Assembly (NCBI GenBank): GCA_020248915.1
Contig: JADCGP010000010.1
Coordinates: 119,061 to 183,060, forward strand
Reading direction: 5' to 3'
DNA from: Rubrivivax sp.
Lineage (GTDB): Bacteria > Pseudomonadota > Gammaproteobacteria > Burkholderiales > Burkholderiaceae_C
DNA: 64,000 nucleotides
Made by a program: the position numbers and the translations under genes. The notes beneath the pieces are model-generated. The model saw only the letters and a list, made by a program, of their open reading frames with translations. It ran no database searches and was not told where the DNA came from. Every line of letters starts with the position of its first letter. Position 1 is the stretch's first letter. Shown here piece by piece: positions 37,573 through 45,947 of the stretch.

Positions 37573-37588
37573 CGGCACGTTCGATGCA
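37573..37588 (+). promoter_or_regulatory. Sigma-54 promoter (-24/-12)
   Basis: The sequence cGGCACGttcgaTGCA matches the sigma-54 consensus TGGCACG-N4-TTGCA at all invariant positions: GG at 37574-37575 and GC at 37586-37587, exactly ten bases apart. Transcription would start near 37599, giving a leader of about 48 bases before the ATG at 37647. A sigma-54 activator gene lies directly upstream. The rest of the 236-base gap contains a stray TTGACA at 37506 without a matching -10. Confidence 0.75.
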
Positions 37589-37646
37589 CGAACACCCCGG
37601 GCACGGGCCGAAGTGTCCGTCGTTCGTACACCACCGAGGAGACGCC

Positions 37647-38867
37647 ATGAACACGATCCGCCCCGACCTCCCCACCCGGCGGCCGCTGCTGGCCGCGCTG
37701 GCCGCCGCACTCGCCGGCGGTGCCCTGCCCGCCTGGGCCCAGGCCAGGCCCGACATCAAGATCGCGCTGATCGCGAGCAAGACCGGCCCGCTGGAGGCCT
37801 ACGCCAAGCAGACGATCGTCGGCTTCAACATGGGCCTGGAGTACGCCACCGGCGGCACGATGGCGGTGGCCGGCCGCAAGCTGGTGGTGCTCGAGCGAGA
37901 CGACCAAGGCAAGCCGGACGTCGGCCGCAACCTGCTGGCCGCGGCCTATGGCGACGAGAAGGTCGACCTCGCGGTCGGCCCCACGGCCAGCCCGGTGGCT
38001 CTGGCGATGCTGCCGGTGGCCGAGGAGTACAAGAAGATCCTCATCGTCGAGCCCGCGGTGGCCGACAGCATCACCGGCGAGCGCTGGAACCGCTACATCT
38101 TCCGCACCGGCCGCAGCAGCAGCCAGGACGCGGCGGCCAACGCCGCCGCGCTCGACCAGCCGGGCAACGTGATCGCCACGCTGGCCAACGACAACGCCTT
38201 CGGGCGTGACGGCATCAAGGCGGCCAAGGAGTTCACCAAGAAGGCCAAGATCGTCCACGAGGAGTACCTGCCGGTGGGCACGACCGACTTCACCGCCGGC
38301 CTGCAGCGCATCGTCGACAAGCTGAAGGACCAGCCCGGCCGCAGGTTCATCTCGGTGGCCTGGGCCGGCAACCCGACGCCGTTCCCGAAGATCGCCGACC
38401 TCGACCTCAAGCGCCGCTTCGGCATCGAGCTGGCCACCGGCGGCAACATCCTGCCGGCGATGGTGGCCTACAAGCAGTTCGAGGGCATGGAAGGGGCGCT
38501 GTACTACTACTTCGGCATCCCCAAGAACCCGGTCAACGAGTGGCTGGTGGCGAACCACTACACGAAGTTCAAGCAGCCGCCCGACTTCTTCACCGCCGGC
38601 GGCTTCGCCGCCGCGATGGCCGTCGTCACGGCGCTGAAGAAGACCAACGGCGACACCGGCACCGAGAAGCTGATCGCCACGATGGAGGGCATGAGCTTCG
38701 AGACGCCCAAGGGCCGGATGACCTTCCGCAAGGAGGACCACCAGGCGATGCAGGACATGTTCCACTTCCGCATCCGCAACGACCCGGCCTTCGCCTGGGG
38801 CGTGCCGGAGCTGGTGCGGGTGATCAAGGCCGAGGAACTGCAGATCCCGATCCGCAACAAGCGCTGA
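37647..38867 (+). CDS. HAAT-type ABC transporter substrate-binding protein
   Basis: 406 aa periplasmic receptor of the Leu/Ile/Val-binding (type I) fold. A twin-Arg-like RRPLLAALAAALAGGALPAWAQA signal ends near residue 32. DIKIALIASKTGPLEAYAKQ opens the first lobe; DKVDLAVGPTASPVALAM-type and NDNAFGRDGIKAAKEF segments are typical. An RBS GAGGAGA precedes ATG 37647. Relatives carry amino acids, aromatic acids, amides or urea. It leads an operon that also encodes a PHB-depolymerase-like esterase and a hydrolase. Confidence 0.92.
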   Translation: MNTIRPDLPTRRPLLAALAAALAGGALPAWAQARPDIKIALIASKTGPLEAYAKQTIVGFNMGLEYATGGTMAVAGRKLVVLERDDQGKPDVGRNLLAAAYGDEKVDLAVGPTASPVALAMLPVAEEYKKILIVEPAVADSITGERWNRYIFRTGRSSSQDAAANAAALDQPGNVIATLANDNAFGRDGIKAAKEFTKKAKIVHEEYLPVGTTDFTAGLQRIVDKLKDQPGRRFISVAWAGNPTPFPKIADLDLKRRFGIELATGGNILPAMVAYKQFEGMEGALYYYFGIPKNPVNEWLVANHYTKFKQPPDFFTAGGFAAAMAVVTALKKTNGDTGTEKLIATMEGMSFETPKGRMTFRKEDHQAMQDMFHFRIRNDPAFAWGVPELVRVIKAEELQIPIRNKR

Positions 38868-38881
38868 CGCGGCGGACGCGG

Positions 38882-40105
38882 ATGAAGGCTTCGGCGACCG
38901 CGCGTCGGCTGGCGGCAGCCCTCGGCATGGCGGCAGCAGCGGCGACCCGGGCCGCCGATCCGTGGCCCGCGCTGCGGATCGACGCGGCCCAGACCACGCT
39001 GTCGGGCCTGTCGTCGGGCGGCTACATGGCGGTGCAGCTGCACGTGGCCTACAGCGGCACCTTCGCGCGCGGCGTGGGCGTGGTGGCGGGCGGTCCTTTC
39101 CACTGCGCCGAGGGGCAGCTGCGCCACGCCACCGGGCGCTGCCTGGACGACGGGATCGGCGCGCCGGTCGAGACGCTGCAGGCCACCGCACGCCGCTACG
39201 AGCAGCAGGGCACGATCGACCCGCTCGGCCACCTCGCGCGCAGCCGGGTCTACGTCTTCACGGGCGCCAACGACCTCGTGGTCAGGCAGCCGCTCGGTCG
39301 CGACCTCGCGCGCTGGTATGCCGCCTTCGTGCCCGCCGCGCAGATCCGCACCCGCTTCGACGTCCCGGCCGAGCACGGCATGGTCACCGACGACCACGGC
39401 AACGCGTGCGCGGTGCGCGGCGGCGCCTTCATCCAGAACTGCGGCGTCGACCTCGCGGGCGAGATGCTGGCGTGGCTGCTGGCACCGGGGGGCGCGGTCG
39501 CCGCGCTGTCGCCGCGCGCCGAGGGGGCGCTGCAAGGGCGCTGGCTCGCGCCAGACCAGCGCGAGTTCATCGGCGCCGGGCGCGGCATGGGCCCGCAGGC
39601 GCGGCTGTACGTCCCGCGCGCCTGCGACGTCCCGGCCGCGGGCGGCGGCGCGGGCGGCGGCGCGGGCGGGGCGGGCCCGCCGTGCCGGCTGCACGTCGTG
39701 CTGCACGGCTGCGGCCAGAGCCTGGACGACATCGGCGAGACCTACGTGCGCCACACCGGCTACCCGCGCTGGGCCGAGACCAACCGCATCGTGCTGCTGT
39801 TCCCCCAGACCGGCCGCGAGGCGCTGAACTCGTGCTGGGACTGGTGGGGCTACACCGGGCCCGACTACGCGCAGCGCAGCGGTGCGCAGATGGCGGCCAT
39901 CAAGGGCATGGCCGACCGCCTCGCCGGCGCTGCGGTGCAGGGTTGCGTGCGCGCCCTCAACGCGACCCACGTGCTGGCGGGCCGGGCGGCCGGGTGGCTG
40001 GGCCGGGTGGTGGCGCGCGGCTCGGGCGTCGACCTCGGCTGGCCGTGGCAGCGCAGCGCGCTCGCCGCCCCGACCGCCGGGCACTTCGTGCGCGGGGCCT
40101 GCTGA
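38882..40105 (+). CDS. PHB-depolymerase-family esterase, exported
   Basis: 407 aa alpha/beta hydrolase. A signal peptide ends ATRAADPW near residue 25. The lipase box G-L-S-S-G is in LSGLSSGGYMAVQLHVAYSGTFARG near residue 40, which matches the poly(3-hydroxybutyrate) depolymerase/PHB-depolymerase-like group, and CGQSLDDIGETYVRHTGYPRWAE and CWDWWGYTG follow. A Gly/Ala-rich linker (about 257-270) splits the domain. It is between the transporter receptor and its first ATPase, overlapping the latter start as TGATG. Polymer, oligomer or other ester substrates are possible. Confidence 0.85.
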   Translation: MKASATARRLAAALGMAAAAATRAADPWPALRIDAAQTTLSGLSSGGYMAVQLHVAYSGTFARGVGVVAGGPFHCAEGQLRHATGRCLDDGIGAPVETLQATARRYEQQGTIDPLGHLARSRVYVFTGANDLVVRQPLGRDLARWYAAFVPAAQIRTRFDVPAEHGMVTDDHGNACAVRGGAFIQNCGVDLAGEMLAWLLAPGGAVAALSPRAEGALQGRWLAPDQREFIGAGRGMGPQARLYVPRACDVPAAGGGAGGGAGGAGPPCRLHVVLHGCGQSLDDIGETYVRHTGYPRWAETNRIVLLFPQTGREALNSCWDWWGYTGPDYAQRSGAQMAAIKGMADRLAGAAVQGCVRALNATHVLAGRAAGWLGRVVARGSGVDLGWPWQRSALAAPTAGHFVRGAC

Positions 40106-40905
40106 TGTCCACGCCGCTGCTGGCCACCGAGTCGCTCACCGTCCGCTTCGGCGGCCACGTCGCCGTCGACCGCGTGACCTGCGCCTTCGAGGCCGGCACG
40201 CTGACCGCCATCGTCGGGCCCAACGGCGCGGGCAAGACGACCTACTTCAACCTGATCTCCGGCCAGCTGCCCGCCAGCGAGGGGCGCGTGCGGCTGCAGG
40301 GCCAGGACCTGAGCGCGCTGCCCGCGCCGCTGCGCACGCGGCGCGGCCTGGGGCGGGCGTTCCAGCTGACGCAGCTGTTCCCGAACCTGACGGCGCTGGA
40401 GAACGTGCGCCTGGCGGTGCAGGCGCGCGAGCAGGGACGCGGGCGCGAAGGGGGGCTGCGTCTCGTGGGCGGCATCGACTTCTTCCGCGTCTGGCTCGAC
40501 CGCCGCGACTGGCTCGACGAGGCGCAGGCGCTGCTCGCGCAGGTGCGGCTCGAGGCCAAGGCCGGGCTGCCGGTGGCCGCGCTGCCGCACGGCGACCAGC
40601 GCAAGCTCGAGGTGGCGCTGCTGATGGCGCTGGACCCGCTGGTGTACATGTTCGACGAGCCCACCGCCGGCATGAGCGTGGACGAGGTGCCGGTCGTGCT
40701 GGAGCTGATCCGCGCGCTGAAGGACCGGCGCGACCGCTGCATCCTGCTCGTCGAGCACAAGATGGACGTGGTCAGCGAGCTGTCCGACCGCATCGTCGTG
40801 CTGCACAACGGGCAGCTCGTCGCCGACGGCGAGCCGGCGGCGGTGATCGCCTCGCCGGTGGTGCAGCAGGCCTACCTGGGCATGGCGGCCGAGGAGCCGG
40901 CATGA
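40105..40905 (+). CDS. HAAT ABC transporter ATPase, LivG type
   Basis: 266 aa. Walker A GPNGAGKTTYFNLI near residue 38, Q-loop and GRAFQLTQLFPNLTALENVRLAV, degenerate signature ALPHGDQRKLEVALLMAL near 171 (LPHGDQR replaces LSGGQQ, as often in LivG), Walker B VYMFDEPTAGMS near 190, H-loop LVEHKMD. One of two ATPases of a branched-chain-like importer. It overlaps the esterase stop and the next gene start. Confidence 0.93.
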   Translation: MSTPLLATESLTVRFGGHVAVDRVTCAFEAGTLTAIVGPNGAGKTTYFNLISGQLPASEGRVRLQGQDLSALPAPLRTRRGLGRAFQLTQLFPNLTALENVRLAVQAREQGRGREGGLRLVGGIDFFRVWLDRRDWLDEAQALLAQVRLEAKAGLPVAALPHGDQRKLEVALLMALDPLVYMFDEPTAGMSVDEVPVVLELIRALKDRRDRCILLVEHKMDVVSELSDRIVVLHNGQLVADGEPAAVIASPVVQQAYLGMAAEEPA

Positions 40906-41639
40906 GCGCCCCCCTGCTGCAGCTGCGCGGCGTGCACACGCACATCGGCGCATACCACATCCTGCACGGGGTCGACCTCGATGTTCCCGAGGGCGAGGTG
41001 ACGATGCTGCTGGGCCGCAACGGCGCCGGCAAGACGACCACGCTGCGCACGATCATGGGGCTGTGGCCCGCGTCGCAGGGCAGCGTGTCCTTCCGCGGCG
41101 AGGGCCTCGCCGGGCTGCCGGTGCCCGACGTGGCGCAGCGCGGCATCGCCTACGTGCCCGAGAACATGGGCATCTTCACCGACCTGACGGTGCAGGAGAA
41201 CATGCTGCTCGCGGCGCGCGGCGCGCGCCACGCGGCGCAGATCGACCGCGCGCGCCTGGACTGGATCTTCGGCCTGTTCCCGGCGCTGCAGAAGTTCTGG
41301 CTGTACCCGGCGGGCAAGCTCTCGGGCGGGCAGAAGCAGATGCTCGCCGTGGCGCGCGCCATCGTCGAGCCGCGCGCGCTGCTGCTGATCGACGAGCCGA
41401 GCAAGGGCCTGGCGCCCTCGATCATCCAGAACCTGATCCGCGCCTTCGGCGAGCTCAAGCGCCAGCGTTCGACGATCCTGCTGGTCGAGCAGAACTTCCT
41501 GATGGCCCGGGCGCTCGGCGACCGCGTCGCGGTGATGGACCACGGCCGCGTCGTGCACAGCGGCCCGATGTCCGAGCTGGCCGCGGACGAGGCAATGCAG
41601 CAGCGGCTGCTGGGCCTGTCACTAGGAGTGCACCAATGA
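40902..41639 (+). CDS. HAAT ABC transporter ATPase, LivF type
   Basis: 245 aa. Walker A GRNGAGKTTTLRTIMGL near residue 38, GIAYVPENMGIFTDLTVQENMLL, signature LSGGQKQMLAVARAI near 143, Walker B LLLIDEPSKGLAP near 162, H-loop LVEQNF. It pairs with the LivG-type ATPase. ATGA overlaps join it to both neighbours. Confidence 0.94.
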   Translation: MSAPLLQLRGVHTHIGAYHILHGVDLDVPEGEVTMLLGRNGAGKTTTLRTIMGLWPASQGSVSFRGEGLAGLPVPDVAQRGIAYVPENMGIFTDLTVQENMLLAARGARHAAQIDRARLDWIFGLFPALQKFWLYPAGKLSGGQKQMLAVARAIVEPRALLLIDEPSKGLAPSIIQNLIRAFGELKRQRSTILLVEQNFLMARALGDRVAVMDHGRVVHSGPMSELAADEAMQQRLLGLSLGVHQ

Positions 41640-42667
41640 CCACGCCCGCGAGCACGGCGGCCCCGGCCGCCGCACCGGCCCCGGTGCCGAAGGCGAGATT
41701 CGACTGGATCCCGCTCGCCCTGCTGGGCGGTCTGATGGCGATCGGCCTGCCTGCGATCGGCAGCCCGTCGACCTGGCTCGCGCTGACGGTGGCGGGGCTG
41801 GCGATGGGGCTGATCGTCTTCATCATCGCCTCGGGCCTGACGCTGGTCTTCGGCCTGATGGACGTGCTGAACTTCGGCCACGGCGTGTTCATCGCGCTCG
41901 GGGCCTACATCGCCACCACCGTGCTGGCGGCGATGAGCGGCTTCACCGCGAGCCCGCTGCTCGGGATGAACCTCGTCGCGGTCTTCGCCGCCATGGTCGC
42001 CGCGATGACGCTGGCGGGCGCGGTGGGCTGGGCCTTCGAGCGCGTGATCGTGCGCCCGGTCTACGGCCTGCACCTCAAGCAGATCCTGATCACGATGGGC
42101 GGCATGATCGTCGGCGAGGAGATCATCAAGGTCATCTGGGGGCCGCTGCAGATCGCGCTGCCGCCGCCCGAGGCGCTGCGCGGCTCGGTCTTCATCGGCG
42201 ACGCGGCCATCGAGAAGCTGCGCCTGCTGGCCGTGGTCGTCGGCCTGGCGGTCTTCGCCGCGATGGGCTGGGTGCTGGCGCGCACCAAGGTCGGGCTGCT
42301 GGTGCGCGCCGGCGTGCAGGACCGCGAGATGGTCGAGGCGCTCGGCTACCGCGTGCGGCGCCTGTTCGTCGGCGTGTTCGTCACCGGCTCGGCGCTCGCC
42401 GGCCTCGGCGGCGTGCTCTGGGGGCTTTACCAGCAGAGCGTGACGCCGCAGATCGGCGCCCAGGTCAATGTGCTGATCTTCATCGTCATCATCATCGGCG
42501 GCCTGGGCAGCACGCTCGGCTGCTTCGTCGGCGCGCTGCTGGTGGGCGTGCTCGCCAACTACACCGGCTTCCTGGCGCCGAAGGTGGCCCTGTTCTCGAC
42601 CATCGGGCTGATGGTCGCGATCCTGCTGTGGCGTCCGCGCGGCCTGTATCCGGTGACCAACCGCTGA
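41636..42667 (+). CDS. HAAT ABC transporter permease, LivH type
   Basis: 343 aa with about eight to nine membrane segments. An Ala/Pro-rich cytoplasmic lead of 20 residues is followed by GLTLVFGLMDVLNFGHGVFIALGAYI, the LivH hallmark, and the EAA-like loop MVEALGYRVRRLFVGVFVTGSALAGLGGVLWG. GGLGSTLGCFVGALLVG and LWRPRGLYPV close it. It forms the membrane channel with the LivM-type subunit 17 bases downstream. Confidence 0.94.
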   Translation: MTTPASTAAPAAAPAPVPKARFDWIPLALLGGLMAIGLPAIGSPSTWLALTVAGLAMGLIVFIIASGLTLVFGLMDVLNFGHGVFIALGAYIATTVLAAMSGFTASPLLGMNLVAVFAAMVAAMTLAGAVGWAFERVIVRPVYGLHLKQILITMGGMIVGEEIIKVIWGPLQIALPPPEALRGSVFIGDAAIEKLRLLAVVVGLAVFAAMGWVLARTKVGLLVRAGVQDREMVEALGYRVRRLFVGVFVTGSALAGLGGVLWGLYQQSVTPQIGAQVNVLIFIVIIIGGLGSTLGCFVGALLVGVLANYTGFLAPKVALFSTIGLMVAILLWRPRGLYPVTNR

Positions 42668-42684
42668 GCGGCAGGAGCCCGACG

Positions 42685-43740
42685 ATGCCGAACCGACTGC
42701 TCGAACGGACGCTGTCGCACGACCTGCCGCGCAGCCGCTGGCTGGCGCTGCTGCTGGTGGCGATCTTCGTCGCGCTCGCGCTCGCGCCGGTGATGCTGCC
42801 CGGCAGCAAGGCGCTCGGGGTGGCGGCCAAGATGCTGGTCTTCATCCTGCTCGTGGCCAGTTACGACCTGCTGCTGGGCTACACCGGCATCGTCAGCTTC
42901 GCGCACACGATGTTCTTCGGCATCGGGGCCTACGGCGTGGCGATCGCCAGCACCAGGCTCGGCGCCGGCTGGGCATCGGTGGGCATCGGCGTCGCGCTGG
43001 CGCTGGCAGCCTCGCTCGTGCTGAGCCTCGTGATCGGCCTGTTCAGCCTGCGCGTCAAGGCGATCTTCTTCGCGATGATCACGCTCGCGGTGGCGGCGGC
43101 CTTCCAGACCCTCGCCTCGCAGCTGTCGGACTTCACCGGCGGCGAGGACGGGCTGACCTTCCGCAACCCCGAGTGGCTGTCGCCCGCCTTCGAGGCCTTC
43201 GGCTTCGACGGCCGGCACTTCAGCTACTGGCTGCTGTTCGTCGTCGTCACGCTCGTGTTCCTCGCGCTGCTGCGCATGGTGAACTCGCCCTTCGGTCGCG
43301 TGCTGCAGGCGATCCGCGAGAACGACTTCCGCGCCGAGGCGCTCGGCTACCGCGTCGTCGTCTACCGCACGCTGTCCAACGTCGTCGCGGCGCTGGTGGC
43401 CACGCTCGCCGGCGCGCTGCTGGCGCTGTGGCTGCGCTACACGGGGCCGGACACCACGCTCAGCTTCGAGATCATGCTCGACATCCTGCTGATCGTCGTC
43501 ATCGGCGGCATGGGCACGCTGTACGGCGCCGTCATCGGCAGCGTGCTCTTCGTGCTGGCGCAGAACTACCTGCAGGACCTGCTCAGGCTCGCGGCCGGCG
43601 CGGTCGAGGGCGTGCCGGTGCTCGCCGCCGTGCTGACGCCCGACCGCTGGCTGCTGTGGCTGGGCGTGCTGTTCGTGCTGTCGGTCTACCACTTCCCGAC
43701 CGGCATCGTCGGCCGGCTGCGCGCGTGGAGCTCGCGGTGA
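42685..43740 (+). CDS. HAAT ABC transporter permease, LivM type
   Basis: 351 aa with about nine membrane segments. LLLGYTGIVSFAHTMFFGIGAYGVA is the LivM mark near residue 69, with LRVKAIFFAMITLAVAAAFQTLASQLSDFTGGEDGL following and the coupling loop IRENDFRAEALGYRVVVYR near 211. The ATG at 42685 is preceded by GGCAGGAG as RBS. Its stop overlaps the hydrolase start in GTGA, so the hydrolase is made with the transporter. Confidence 0.94.
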   Translation: MPNRLLERTLSHDLPRSRWLALLLVAIFVALALAPVMLPGSKALGVAAKMLVFILLVASYDLLLGYTGIVSFAHTMFFGIGAYGVAIASTRLGAGWASVGIGVALALAASLVLSLVIGLFSLRVKAIFFAMITLAVAAAFQTLASQLSDFTGGEDGLTFRNPEWLSPAFEAFGFDGRHFSYWLLFVVVTLVFLALLRMVNSPFGRVLQAIRENDFRAEALGYRVVVYRTLSNVVAALVATLAGALLALWLRYTGPDTTLSFEIMLDILLIVVIGGMGTLYGAVIGSVLFVLAQNYLQDLLRLAAGAVEGVPVLAAVLTPDRWLLWLGVLFVLSVYHFPTGIVGRLRAWSSR

Positions 43741-44591
43741 CGGTGCCGGCGTCGCGCTACCTCACCTGCGCCGGGCGCGAGGTCCACTTCATGGACTGGG
43801 ACGCGGCAGGGCGCGTCGGGGCGACCGCCGAGCCTGTGATCGCCTGGCACGGCCTGGCGCGCACCGGACGCGACATGGACCCGATCGCCGCCCGCCTGTC
43901 GGCGCGCCACCGCGTGATCTGCCCGGACACGATCGGGCGCGGCCTCAGCCAGTGGAGCCCAGACCCGGCACGCGAGTACTGCCTCGCCTTCTACGAGCGG
44001 CTCGCCGCCGAGCTGCTCGACCAGCTCGGCATCCGCAGCTGCCTGTGGCTGGGCACCTCGATGGGCGGCGCGATAGGCCTGAGGGCGGCGGCCGGCGCGC
44101 TGCGCGGCCGCATCCGTCGCCTGGTGCTCAACGACATCGGGCCCGAGCTGGCCGCGCCGGCCGTCGACCGCATCCGCACCTATGCCGGCAGCCCGCCCGC
44201 CTTCGCGACGATGGGCGAGCTCGAGGCCTACTTCCGCACCGTCTACCGGCCCTACGGCTGGCTGCCCGACGCGCAGTGGCGCGCGCTCGCCGAGACCAGC
44301 GCCCGCCGCCTGCCCGACGGCCGCCTGACCCCGCACTACGACCCGGCCATGGTGCTGCAGTTCGAGCACCACCCCGAGGACTACCTGCAGTGGTCGGCGT
44401 GGGACGCGCTGGACCTGCCGGTGCTGGTGCTGCGCGGCGAGTCGAGCGACCTGCTGCTGCCCGAGGTGGCCGAGGCGATGCGCACGCGCGGCCCGCGCGC
44501 GGTGGTGGCCACGATCCCCGGCTGCGGGCACGCTCCGGCGCTGAACACGCCCGAGCAGTTCGCGCTCGTCGAGCGCTTCCTCGCCGGCTGA
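43737..44591 (+). CDS. Cytoplasmic alpha/beta hydrolase
   Basis: 284 aa. The oxyanion segment is AWHGLARTGRDMDP near residue 37, the nucleophile elbow GTSMGGAIGLRAA near 104 (G-x-S-x-G), the acid is likely in LRGESSDLLLP near 236, and the base His in PGCGHAPALNTPEQF near 263. There is no signal peptide, so it acts on an imported ester or thioester. Start GTG 43737. It is the last gene before a strong hairpin terminator, and with the exported esterase suggests two-step ester breakdown on either side of the transporter. Confidence 0.87.
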   Translation: MTVPASRYLTCAGREVHFMDWDAAGRVGATAEPVIAWHGLARTGRDMDPIAARLSARHRVICPDTIGRGLSQWSPDPAREYCLAFYERLAAELLDQLGIRSCLWLGTSMGGAIGLRAAAGALRGRIRRLVLNDIGPELAAPAVDRIRTYAGSPPAFATMGELEAYFRTVYRPYGWLPDAQWRALAETSARRLPDGRLTPHYDPAMVLQFEHHPEDYLQWSAWDALDLPVLVLRGESSDLLLPEVAEAMRTRGPRAVVATIPGCGHAPALNTPEQFALVERFLAG

Positions 44592-44601
44592 GACGCCGGG
44601 A

Positions 44602-44639
44602 GGCCGGGAGGCCACCCGGCGCAGCCGGGCCTCCCGGCC
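44602..44639 (+). terminator. Strong hairpin terminator of the transporter operon
   Basis: GGCCGGGAGGCC at 44602-44613 pairs perfectly with GGCCTCCCGGCC at 44628-44639 around a 14-base loop, followed by CTTT. It lies between the alpha/beta-hydrolase stop (44591) and the convergent M16-peptidase stop (44651) and could serve both strands, though the short T-run favours the plus strand. Confidence 0.8.
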
Positions 44640-44650
44640 CTTTCGCCCTC

Positions 44651-45931
44651 TCAGGCACCGGCCGCCAGCCCCGCGCGCGCGAGCACGCGCTGCAGCCTCT
44701 CGCGCGTGCCGCGCGGCACCTGCCCGGCCACCGCCAGCGCCGGTGGTCCGGCGAGCATGCGCTCGAACACGCCGCGCACCGCCCTCCCATCCAGCGCCGC
44801 CAGCGCCTCGGCGCGCTCGGCCGCGCTGCGCACGCGGCCGAGCGCGAACCAGTCGAGCGCCGCGTCCTCCAGCAGCCGCAGCGGCTTCTCCTCGTGGCGC
44901 AGCGCGCGCACGGCGAGCTGGTGCCGGGCGCGCTCGTGGTCCACCGGGTCGATGCGACCGGCGTGCCGCACCAGCAGCGCCAGCGTCGTCTCGAGCAGCT
45001 CGTCCATCTGCCCGGCCGAGGTGCTGGCCTCGACGACGAACTGCCCGCACATCTCCAGCACGTCGGCGCTGCAGGCGCTGTAGTAGGCCAGGCCGCGCCG
45101 CTCGCGCAGCTCGTCGAGCAGCGGCGAACTCATGCCCTCGCCCAGCACCGCGGCGGCCATCCGGCCGCCGGCATCGGCGGTGCGCAGCGTGGGCAGCGGG
45201 AAGCCCAGCACCAGGTGGGTCTGGCTCGAGCCGCCCTGGGCTTTGGTGCGCAGGCCGCCGACCCAGGCCGCCTCGGCGACGACGTTGGGCGTGCCGCGCG
45301 GCATGCCGCCGAAGCCGGCCTCGGCGGCGCGCCGCACGGCGTCGACGTCGATGCCCCCGGCCGCGGCCACGACGACGTTGCAGCCGGTGTAGCCGCGCGC
45401 GAGGTGGCCGAGCAGGTCCTCGCGCGTGAAGCGCTCGATGTTGGCGCGCGTGCCGATCACCGGCTGCGCCGCCGGGTGCAGGCCGAAGCTGGCGCGGTCG
45501 AACAGCTTGAAGGCCGTCGACAGCGGGTCGTCCTCGTCCTCGGTGAACTCGTGCAGCAGCACCTGGCGCTCGCGCTCGAGCTCGTCGGCGGGCAGCGTGG
45601 CGTGGCGCACGATGTCGGCGAGCTGGGCGAGCAGCTCGGGCGCGTGCCCGGCCAGGCCGCGCATGTGGTACGCGGTGTGGTCCTTGTCGGTGTGGGCGTT
45701 GACCTCCGCACCCAGCCGTTCGGCGTCGAGGTTGATGCGCCGCGCGTCGCGCGTGGCCGTTCCCTTGAAGGCCATGTGCTCGAGCACGTGGCCGATGCCC
45801 GACAGCGCCCGGCTCTCGTGCGCGCTGCCCCAGCGCACGAACACCGCCACGGCGCAGCTGCGCGCGTGCGGCAGCGGCGCGGTGAGCACGGCCACGCCGT
45901 TGGGCAGCTGCACCAGCTCGACGGGGTTCAT
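44651..45931 (-). CDS. M16-family zinc peptidase (processing-peptidase-like)
   Basis: 426 aa, single-chain M16B size. The inverted zinc motif HVLEH lies in GIGHVLEHMAFKGT near residue 48 with the distal Glu in the LLHEFTEDEDDP region near 125, so it is the catalytic kind. A C-terminal non-catalytic M16 domain follows (from about 175) with the typical RRGLAYYS segment near 284. There is no signal peptide. The start ATG 45931 is 16 bases after the permease stop on the same strand, so it ends a permease-permease-peptidase operon. Confidence 0.9.
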   Translation of the reverse strand: MNPVELVQLPNGVAVLTAPLPHARSCAVAVFVRWGSAHESRALSGIGHVLEHMAFKGTATRDARRINLDAERLGAEVNAHTDKDHTAYHMRGLAGHAPELLAQLADIVRHATLPADELERERQVLLHEFTEDEDDPLSTAFKLFDRASFGLHPAAQPVIGTRANIERFTREDLLGHLARGYTGCNVVVAAAGGIDVDAVRRAAEAGFGGMPRGTPNVVAEAAWVGGLRTKAQGGSSQTHLVLGFPLPTLRTADAGGRMAAAVLGEGMSSPLLDELRERRGLAYYSACSADVLEMCGQFVVEASTSAGQMDELLETTLALLVRHAGRIDPVDHERARHQLAVRALRHEEKPLRLLEDAALDWFALGRVRSAAERAEALAALDGRAVRGVFERMLAGPPALAVAGQVPRGTRERLQRVLARAGLAAGA

Positions 45932-45947
45932 CGGGGGCAGGCCGCTC

